In this document: positions 23,143 through 29,117 of the stretch, piece after piece
How positions within the stretch are numbered: position 1 is the stretch's first letter
Layout: every line of letters begins with the position of its first letter
Source of the DNA: Thalassotalea_B sp049613795
GTDB taxonomy: Bacteria > Pseudomonadota > Gammaproteobacteria > Enterobacterales > Alteromonadaceae
Length of the DNA: 29,117 nt
Assembly: GCA_049613795.1 (NCBI GenBank)
Contig: JBMZCX010000035.1
Coordinates: 1 to 29,117, forward strand
Direction: 5' to 3'
Program-made: the position numbers and the translations under genes
The notes under the pieces: generated by a model
The model's database searches: none
What the model was told of the DNA's origin: nothing
What the model saw: the letters and a program-made list of their open reading frames with translations, nothing else

Positions 23143-23526
23143 TTAATTTACAAAATTAATACCGTGCTTATCTAATGCTTTATAAATAGTGTTAATGGCC
23201 AAACTATTATCAGTTAACGAGTCTTTCCACTTGTCTCTTTTTTCGATCCCAAAATCTGTGATGGTAAAGTAATGATCAGGTTCTATCTGACAAGCTTTTA
23301 AGCATGCTTTAGTACAAGACAGTGGACAGCCATCAATGACAATTATTTTTCGCCCTGACATGGCAAATTCTTTTATGGGTTCAACATTTCCAATAACACC
23401 AGCAACACAAGACATTTCAGCGAGACCATCACAGTCAAGGGTTAATGCCACATCATGTGCTATGCGCGCTACATTTGAGCATCCTGCGCAAGCGTAAACA
23501 ATAGGTTTTGACATAACAAAGCTCAT
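23143..23526 (-). CDS. DGC-domain putative zinc-binding protein
   Basis: A 127-residue protein of the DGC family, named for the Asp-Gly-Cys motif seen here in IVIDGCPLSC. The other conserved blocks are YACAGCSNVARIAHDVAL, AEMSCVAGVIGN and the cysteine series CPLSCTKACLKAC. Up to seven cysteines could bind zinc or another metal. The function is unknown; family members are often found near molybdenum or redox genes. The start may be the ATG used or the in-frame ATG four codons later, both with weak ribosome-binding sites. A perfect FNR-type site is centred about 56 bases upstream. Confidence 0.9.
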   Translation of the reverse strand: MSFVMSKPIVYACAGCSNVARIAHDVALTLDCDGLAEMSCVAGVIGNVEPIKEFAMSGRKIIVIDGCPLSCTKACLKACQIEPDHYFTITDFGIEKRDKWKDSLTDNSLAINTIYKALDKHGINFVN

Positions 23527-23575
23527 TTTATTAAACAGAATACCCTTAAGTTTAACAAGGTTTTAACATGTCAAC

Positions 23576-23589
23576 TTGATTTACATCAA
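23576..23589. promoter_or_regulatory. FNR/Anr-type binding site upstream of the DGC gene
   Basis: TTGAT-TTAC-ATCAA matches the FNR consensus TTGATNNNNATCAA exactly, with one extra matching pair on each side (C and G). A possible -10, TAAACT on the minus strand at 23554-23549, lies at the spacing of a class II FNR-activated promoter. It points to anaerobic or low-oxygen control of the DGC-DUF3465 genes. Confidence 0.75.
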
Positions 23590-23627
23590 GTTTTAGCTCG
23601 CTTTGCGATTATATTATCGAAAAATAG

Positions 23628-24572
23628 CTAATAGCTACGTTTGCTATCTACCGTATTGGGTAACGTTTTATTATTCAAATAATCTAAAATATTTTGACAA
23701 ATAATATGACTGGCAGAAGCCAAATTAGTGGGCGCTGAAATATGAGGTAGCACGCTAATTTTTTGATGTTGCCATAACGAACTTGTAGCAGGTAGCGGCT
23801 CATGTTCAAAAACATCTAAAACAGCATGTGAAAGATGGTTGTTGTCGAGGCCGTTAACCAGTGCCTCTATATCAATAACCCCCCCGCGAGCAAAATTAAT
23901 AATACTCGCCCCTTGGGGTAACTTAGCTAAAAAGCGCTTATTAACCAGCTGTTCAGTTTCAGGTGTTAGTGGCAGTAATATCACTAATATATGGCACTGC
24001 TCAAGCATTTCGGTTAATCCGCTGTCACCACTGTAGCACGTGATATTAGCAAGCGTTTTTTGACTATTGCTCCAGCCCGACACATTAAAACCATTATCGA
24101 CTAACCGCTGAGCACTTAACGCGCCTAATTTTCCTAAACCTAAAATACTGATATTGCATTCAGCCGCTGGCTTCACACTATGTTGGCGCCACTGTTTTAG
24201 CTGTTGCTGCGCCATATATTGTGGTATTTGACGGTGCAAATATAAACTCCATGTGAGTACCGCTTCTGCCATGGTTTGTGCCAGCATAGGATCTTCTAAA
24301 CGGGCAACGTTAAACCACGGTGTCGGTATTTCTTTAAATAACCGATCAACCCCTGCCCATAAACTTTGCACCCAAACTAAATTCGAAAACGGTTGTAATT
24401 CACTCGGTTCAGGGTTCGCAATAATCGCCACTTCAGCAGCTTTTATTTGCTCAGCCGTCATTTGTGAAGGAAGAACGACACAATGCGGGGCAAGCTTAGT
24501 ATTTAATTGCGTTAACCACTCCTGCTGCTCTGGCATAGGTAGCTGGCTAATAAATGGAATAACAACCGACAT
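23628..24572 (-). CDS. D-2-hydroxyacid dehydrogenase (GhrA-like glyoxylate/hydroxypyruvate reductase)
   Basis: A 314-residue NAD(P)-dependent 2-hydroxyacid dehydrogenase. The cofactor loop is ILGLGKLGALSAQRL, and the catalytic residues are the Arg in NFARGGVIDIEAL, the Glu in DVFEHEPLP and the His in LPHISAPTN. The LWVQSLWAGVDRLF-like segment (VWVQSLWAGVDRL) and PWFNVAR place it with GhrA rather than formate or phosphoglycerate dehydrogenases. The ATG at 24572 is chosen over a GTG at 24584 because the latter has no ribosome-binding site. It lies about 18 bases after yehS, so the two are probably one operon. Confidence 0.93.
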   Translation of the reverse strand: MSVVIPFISQLPMPEQQEWLTQLNTKLAPHCVVLPSQMTAEQIKAAEVAIIANPEPSELQPFSNLVWVQSLWAGVDRLFKEIPTPWFNVARLEDPMLAQTMAEAVLTWSLYLHRQIPQYMAQQQLKQWRQHSVKPAAECNISILGLGKLGALSAQRLVDNGFNVSGWSNSQKTLANITCYSGDSGLTEMLEQCHILVILLPLTPETEQLVNKRFLAKLPQGASIINFARGGVIDIEALVNGLDNNHLSHAVLDVFEHEPLPATSSLWQHQKISVLPHISAPTNLASASHIICQNILDYLNNKTLPNTVDSKRSY

Positions 24573-24590
24573 ATTAATAAACACCCAACA

Positions 24591-25292
24591 TTATTGCTTA
24601 TAAATATCTTCAGGCTTTAACTTTAATACTTTGCGTTCTTTTTTAGTATTTTCAGGCTTAGTGGCATTAGGGTTTACATATACCGTTTTAGCCGCAGGCT
24701 TTTTATCACGTGGCTTAGTGTAAGACTGAGAGGTAGGTTTATGAGTATTTTGGTCATAACCTTTATCATAATTTTTATCTGAGGCTTTTTTATTAACACC
24801 TTCCGATTTTTTCTGAGGTTTGCTTTCAGGCGCAAACGGGCGATGTTGGTCTTGAATTGCTTGAATAAAATTACGTAAAAACTGCGCTTTACAATGGCGG
24901 TAGTTCTTATGCGTTGGTTTTCTAAAAAATGCAGTTAATTCAGATGCTCCCACGGTAAAGCCTGTTTTTGCTAACATCGCAATAATATCGTCTGTTTGTA
25001 AAGACAGTGCGATTTTAAGCTTCATTAGAATGAGATTTTTCGTTAACGTGGTTTCAGCTTTAACCTGTTCGCCGTCACGCGGGCCTCTTTTTTCAATAAT
25101 GTAACCATTAAGAAAACTTGCTAATTCAACATCTGCTAGCTCAAGCATTTGCTCGTCGTCATCTTTTTTTAACCAACGCTTTACTTGCTCAAGCTCTACC
25201 GTCAATCCACCTTTAGCAAAAATATTAACAATTTTGGTATCTCTAAAATCAAAAGCATAGCGGATGCGTCGCAACACGTCGTTATTGGTCAC
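24591..25292 (-). CDS. yehS: YehS (DUF1456) with long basic tail
   Basis: A 233-residue protein. Two DUF1456 repeats are visible (about residues 3-70 and 82-148), beginning MTNNDVLRRIRYAFDFRD and LTKNLILMKLKIALSLQTDD, each followed by an FxKxG-type segment; this matches E. coli YehS of about 156 residues. The C-terminal 80 residues are an extra Lys/Pro/Asn/Tyr-rich, apparently disordered tail (KPQKKSEGVNKKASDKNYDK and similar), which suggests nucleic-acid contact. The start is GTG with GGAG six bases upstream. The function is unknown. It is divergent from mfd across a 281-bp gap. Confidence 0.92.
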   Translation of the reverse strand: MTNNDVLRRIRYAFDFRDTKIVNIFAKGGLTVELEQVKRWLKKDDDEQMLELADVELASFLNGYIIEKRGPRDGEQVKAETTLTKNLILMKLKIALSLQTDDIIAMLAKTGFTVGASELTAFFRKPTHKNYRHCKAQFLRNFIQAIQDQHRPFAPESKPQKKSEGVNKKASDKNYDKGYDQNTHKPTSQSYTKPRDKKPAAKTVYVNPNATKPENTKKERKVLKLKPEDIYKQ

Positions 25293-25450
25293 CTAATTCT
25301 CCAAAGGTTGTAGTCGCGCTATCGCGATTTACATAATGATAAAGCGTAATGCGAGCTAAATTAAAGGGTAACAAGCTAACATTCGGGTTGATATAGGTAT
25401 TATACTATTTTATCCCGCTTTTGGCTTATCAATTTAAGCAAATAGTAATA

Positions 25451-25498
25451 ATACCACTCCGCATAAAGAAGTCCTCACTTACTTATACGGATTGGTAT
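25451..25498. repeat. Imperfect inverted repeat, dispersed-element type, in the yehS-mfd gap
   Basis: The 21-base arms 25451-25471 and 25478-25498 match in 17 positions around a 6-base centre (TCCTCA), with ends ATACCA and TGGTAT. No T-run follows, so it is not a simple terminator. The end resembles 12921-12945, and TAATACC also starts over the mfd stop codon at the right edge. This looks like a palindromic repeat family between genes of this genome. Its right arm could supply a -35 (TTGGTA at 25492-25497) for mfd. The rest of the 281-bp gap shows nothing else I can name. Confidence 0.65.
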
Positions 25499-25573
25499 AA
25501 AGTCATGATAAGATAATGTAATAATCGCTAACGTATTGAGTTAGTTTCTTAATATTCAAACATGTAAGTAGCA

Positions 25574-28500
25574 ATGAGCAAACAACACCTTTTATTTTCT
25601 CCTGTAGTAACCAATCGTCGTGGCAAAAATGCAGACAAAAAAGTCTGGAGCAAGTTAACTGGCAGCAGCGCGACTATTGCAATGTATCAAGCAGCCGTTC
25701 AGGCACAGCAACCCGTATTAATAGTGGTGCACGACACCCCTAGCGCTATTAGGCTTGAGCATGAACTTACCAGTTTAAATAGTCATCAACTAGAAATTTG
25801 CTTATTTCCTGACTGGGAAACCTTGCCTTACGACTCTTTCTCGCCTCACCAAGACATAATTTCGCAACGATTAGCGACGTTGTATCAAATGTCGAGAATG
25901 ACAAACGGCATTATCATTGTCCCCGTAACTACATTATCTCAACGTTTAGCGCCTAAAAATTATTTAGAAAGTAATAGCTTATTAATTAATAAAGGCGATA
26001 AAAAAGACTTACATCAACTAAGGCAAAATCTTGAAGCAAGTGGTTATCGCTATGTTGACCAAGTAATGGAACATGGTGAATTTTCAGCACGTGGCGCTAT
26101 TTTAGATCTTTACCCTATGGGTAGTAATACGCCTTTCAGGTTAGACTTTTTCGATGATGAAATTGAAGAAATTCGCTTATTTGATCCTGAAAACCAACGC
26201 TCAAGCGACAAAATAGATAAAATTGATTTACTACCCGCGCATGAATTTCCCACCGATACCGACGGCATTAACCTATTTCGCCAACAGTACCGTGAGCAAT
26301 TCCCGAGTATTATTGATAAAGAGTCGATTTATCATCAAGTCAGTAATGGCATTATGCCCGCAGGTATTGAATATTATTTACCGCTGTTTTTTTCACAAAC
26401 CAACACCTTGTGTGACTATTTATCTGAAAACACTATTGTTATTGTTTCAGGCGACATTGATAAAGCACTTGAGCATTATTGGTTAGACATTAATTATCGC
26501 TACGAAAACCGTCGCTACGACCCAACACGACCATTATTAGCGCCAAATCACTTATTTTTAAATAGCGACGAGCTTTATAGTGCCTTAAAACCATTTGATC
26601 GCATTACCATTAAAAATACAATCGCCAGCAGTACAGACGAATTTAATGAAACAGCTGAATTAGCAGCTAATGAACAACGTGGGCTTATTCAGTACGACGT
26701 AAAGCCGCTACCAGACATTACTATTGACCATCAATTAAAGCAGCCTTTCGACCTATTAACATGTTATTTAGCAGACAAAGCCACACCGAGTAAGGTGTTA
26801 TTTGTTGCTGAAAGCCAAGGCCGTAGAGAAAGCGTTTTAGAGCTTTTAAAACGTGTCGACATTACCCCGACAGAATTTAACACGATTGAAGACTTTGTTG
26901 ACGCAACAGACACCATTGGTATAACCGTTAACGCGCTCAGTTCAGGCTTTGTTTTTCAAAATAAAGGCGCATCGGTTAAAAATGCTATTGCCCTAATTAC
27001 CGAAACAGAGTTACTCGGTGACCGAGTAAGGCAAACACGCCGACGTAATAAGCAACAAGACATTCAAGCCGATGCGCTATTTAAAAACTTAGCAGAGCTG
27101 TCAATCGGGCAACCCGTGGTGCATATCGACCATGGTATTGGTCGCTACTTAGGCTTACAAACCTTAGAAACTGGCGGTATTACTACCGAGTTCTTAACTT
27201 TAAGTTACGCCAACGAGGCCAAATTATACGTACCTGTAGCTTCGCTACATTTAATTAGCCGCTATTCTGGTGGCGACGCTGATCATGCGCCATTGCATAA
27301 ATTAGGTAATGACACTTGGAGCAAAGCGAAGCGAAAAGCGGCTGAAAAAGTAAAAGATGTCGCCGCCGAATTACTCGATATTTACGCGAATCGCGCCAGC
27401 AACCACGGCCACAGTTTTAAACGCAACAAGGGTGATTATCGTGCGTTTACTGATAGCTTTGGTTTTGAAGAAACTCATGATCAAGAACAAGCAATAAATG
27501 CGGTGATCAGCGATATGCTTTCACCCAAAGCCATGGACAGGCTAGTTTGTGGCGATGTTGGTTTTGGTAAAACCGAAGTGGCAATGCGTGCCGCTTTTGT
27601 GGCGGTAAACGACGGTAAACAAGTGGCTATTTTAGTACCAACAACGTTATTAGCCCAGCAGCATTACGAAAACTTTAGAGATCGCTTTGCCAATTGGCCA
27701 GTGTCAATTGAAGTTCTTTCGCGCTTTAAAACAGCCAAAGAGCAAAATGCCGTCATTGCGAAAGTAGAGTCAGGCCATATTGATATTTTAATAGGCACCC
27801 ATAAGCTTTTACAAAATAGTATTAAATATAAAGATCTCGGTTTATTAATTGTTGATGAAGAACACCGCTTTGGTGTTAAACAAAAAGAAAAAATAAAACA
27901 GCTTCGCAGCAATGTAGATATTTTAACGCTAACTGCAACGCCTATTCCTCGCACCTTGAATATGGCAATGGGCGGTATTCGTGACTTATCTATTATCGCT
28001 ACACCACCCGCGAAACGTTTAGCGGTAAAAACCTTTGTTCGCCAGCGCGATGACGCCCTAATACGCGAGTCAATTTTACGTGAAATATTACGTGGTGGTC
28101 AGGTCTACTTTCTCCATAACAACGTAGACACCATAGAGCGCACCGCTGAAGAAATTCAAGCCTTGTTACCTGAAGCCAAAGTAACTACCGCTCATGGACA
28201 AATGCGCGAGCGCGAACTTGAACGCATAATGAGTGATTTTTATCATCAACGCTTTAACGTTATTGTGTGTACCACCATTATTGAAACAGGTATTGATGTA
28301 CCAAGTGCCAACACAATAATAATGGATCGCGCCGACCGTTTAGGTTTAGCGCAGCTCCACCAGCTTCGAGGCAGAGTTGGTCGCTCTCATCATCAAGCCT
28401 ACGCTTATTTGTTAACGCCTAATGAAAAACTGATCTCAAAAGATGCGAAGAAGCGACTTGACGCTATTGCTTCACTTGAAGACTTAGGCGCTGGTTTTAC

Positions 28501-29113
28501 TCTCGCTACTCACGATTTAGAAATACGTGGCGCAGGTGAATTGCTAGGTGAAGACCAAAGTGGTTCTATGAGCCAAGTAGGTTTTAGCTTGTATATGGAA
28601 ATGTTAGATCATGCAGTCAACTCATTAAAAGCAGGCAAACAGCCGTCGCTTGACCAAGTATTGTCAAAACAAACTGAAATTGATTTGCGTATACCAGCAT
28701 TACTGCCTGACGATTATATTTTTGATGTAAGTTTACGCCTTAGCATATACAAACGCATTGCCAGCTGTATGAACAAAAACCAATTAGACGAAGTGCAAAT
28801 TGAATTAATCGACCGTTTTGGGTTATTACCTCAAGCCACAAAAAATTTAATTCATATTGCTAAGTTACGCCTTAAAGCACAAGCCATTGGCATTGACCGC
28901 ATCGACGTAGGCCCAGCTGGCGGTGCTATAGAGTTTAGTGATAACACTAACGTTGACCCAATGTTTATTATTGGATTGATCCAACAGCAGCCTAAAATAT
29001 TTAAAATGGACGGTGCGAATAAACTAAAATTTGTTCAGGCTAGCGATGACGCAAAATCACGTTTTATATTAATTACCTCGATACTCAACGATTTATCGAA
29101 AAAATTAACGTAA
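25574..29113 (+). CDS. mfd: Transcription-repair coupling factor Mfd
   Basis: A 1179-residue, full-length Mfd. It removes RNA polymerase stalled at lesions and recruits UvrA. In order: UvrB-like domain 1 (about 20-330; LFPDWETLPYDSFSPHQDIISQRL, and GEFSARGAILDLYP), the RNA polymerase interaction domain (about 510-585; VHIDHGIGRYLGLQ and EAKLYVPVASLHLISRY), the translocase with Walker A GDVGFGKTE (about 660) and DEEH (about 759), motif III TLTATPIPRTL, the TRG-type segment after it, GRVGRS (motif VI), and the C-terminal D7 domain (about 1000-1150; LRIPALLPDDYIFDVSLRLSIYKRIA). All motifs are intact. It starts after a weak ribosome-binding site and ends four bases before the window edge. Confidence 0.98.
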   Translation: MSKQHLLFSPVVTNRRGKNADKKVWSKLTGSSATIAMYQAAVQAQQPVLIVVHDTPSAIRLEHELTSLNSHQLEICLFPDWETLPYDSFSPHQDIISQRLATLYQMSRMTNGIIIVPVTTLSQRLAPKNYLESNSLLINKGDKKDLHQLRQNLEASGYRYVDQVMEHGEFSARGAILDLYPMGSNTPFRLDFFDDEIEEIRLFDPENQRSSDKIDKIDLLPAHEFPTDTDGINLFRQQYREQFPSIIDKESIYHQVSNGIMPAGIEYYLPLFFSQTNTLCDYLSENTIVIVSGDIDKALEHYWLDINYRYENRRYDPTRPLLAPNHLFLNSDELYSALKPFDRITIKNTIASSTDEFNETAELAANEQRGLIQYDVKPLPDITIDHQLKQPFDLLTCYLADKATPSKVLFVAESQGRRESVLELLKRVDITPTEFNTIEDFVDATDTIGITVNALSSGFVFQNKGASVKNAIALITETELLGDRVRQTRRRNKQQDIQADALFKNLAELSIGQPVVHIDHGIGRYLGLQTLETGGITTEFLTLSYANEAKLYVPVASLHLISRYSGGDADHAPLHKLGNDTWSKAKRKAAEKVKDVAAELLDIYANRASNHGHSFKRNKGDYRAFTDSFGFEETHDQEQAINAVISDMLSPKAMDRLVCGDVGFGKTEVAMRAAFVAVNDGKQVAILVPTTLLAQQHYENFRDRFANWPVSIEVLSRFKTAKEQNAVIAKVESGHIDILIGTHKLLQNSIKYKDLGLLIVDEEHRFGVKQKEKIKQLRSNVDILTLTATPIPRTLNMAMGGIRDLSIIATPPAKRLAVKTFVRQRDDALIRESILREILRGGQVYFLHNNVDTIERTAEEIQALLPEAKVTTAHGQMRERELERIMSDFYHQRFNVIVCTTIIETGIDVPSANTIIMDRADRLGLAQLHQLRGRVGRSHHQAYAYLLTPNEKLISKDAKKRLDAIASLEDLGAGFTLATHDLEIRGAGELLGEDQSGSMSQVGFSLYMEMLDHAVNSLKAGKQPSLDQVLSKQTEIDLRIPALLPDDYIFDVSLRLSIYKRIASCMNKNQLDEVQIELIDRFGLLPQATKNLIHIAKLRLKAQAIGIDRIDVGPAGGAIEFSDNTNVDPMFIIGLIQQQPKIFKMDGANKLKFVQASDDAKSRFILITSILNDLSKKLT

Positions 29114-29117
29114 TACC

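Overview
The window looks like the chromosome of a marine gammaproteobacterium of the order Alteromonadales (Colwelliaceae or Thalassotalea type). This is inferred from low G+C, from the seqA-pgm / ybfF-ybfE-fldA / fur / mfd gene set, and from protein sequences that read like that group. It is mostly housekeeping DNA with an accessory block of about 10 kb in the middle. No tRNA, rRNA, CRISPR array, transposase or prophage gene was recognised.

Layout. 1-322: a heptameric tandem repeat, then a gene-free stretch with a possible small RNA ending in a clear terminator. 321-1454: an ECF-like sigma factor coupled to a small membrane protein. 1661-5428: a branched-chain 2-oxoacid dehydrogenase operon (bkdA1-bkdA2-bkdB, without its own E3), with operator-like inverted repeats upstream. 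5722-7691: AstE and a membrane GGDEF protein with a broken signature motif. 7843-10057: seqA-pgm, divergent from ybfF, a DUF2788 gene, ybfE and fldA (10262-12239). 12351-14755: a DUF924 protein, a GNAT acetyltransferase and an AraC-family regulator. 14757-21595: a tightly packed nine-gene operon on the minus strand. 21708-22767: a DUF4442 thioesterase-like protein divergent from fur. 22852-25292: four minus-strand genes (DUF3465, DGC zinc-binding, 2-hydroxyacid dehydrogenase, YehS), with a perfect FNR-type site upstream of the DGC gene. 25574-29113: mfd.

The most interesting part is the nine-gene operon: TlpA-like thioredoxin, DUF4266 lipoprotein ending in GGGGCGCN, DUF3570 beta-barrel, ApbE-like flavin transferase, OmpR-family regulator, sensor kinase, EfeO/FtrB-type cupredoxin, FTR1-type permease and an outer-membrane-like protein. 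Together these suggest an envelope redox and metal-handling system with its own two-component control. The key motifs deviate: the permease lacks both REXXE iron motifs, the ApbE homologue lacks a conserved metal-binding Asp, and DUF3570 has a TGAS motif resembling flavinylation sites. A PmrA/BasR-like direct repeat lies just upstream of the first gene. The substrate cannot be decided from sequence alone. The block sits between fldA and fur, which are neighbours in many gammaproteobacteria.

Start codons were chosen by ribosome-binding sites and family alignment, and they differ from the longest reading frame for bkdB, bkdA1, fur, the DUF3570 gene, the dehydrogenase and the outer-membrane-like gene.
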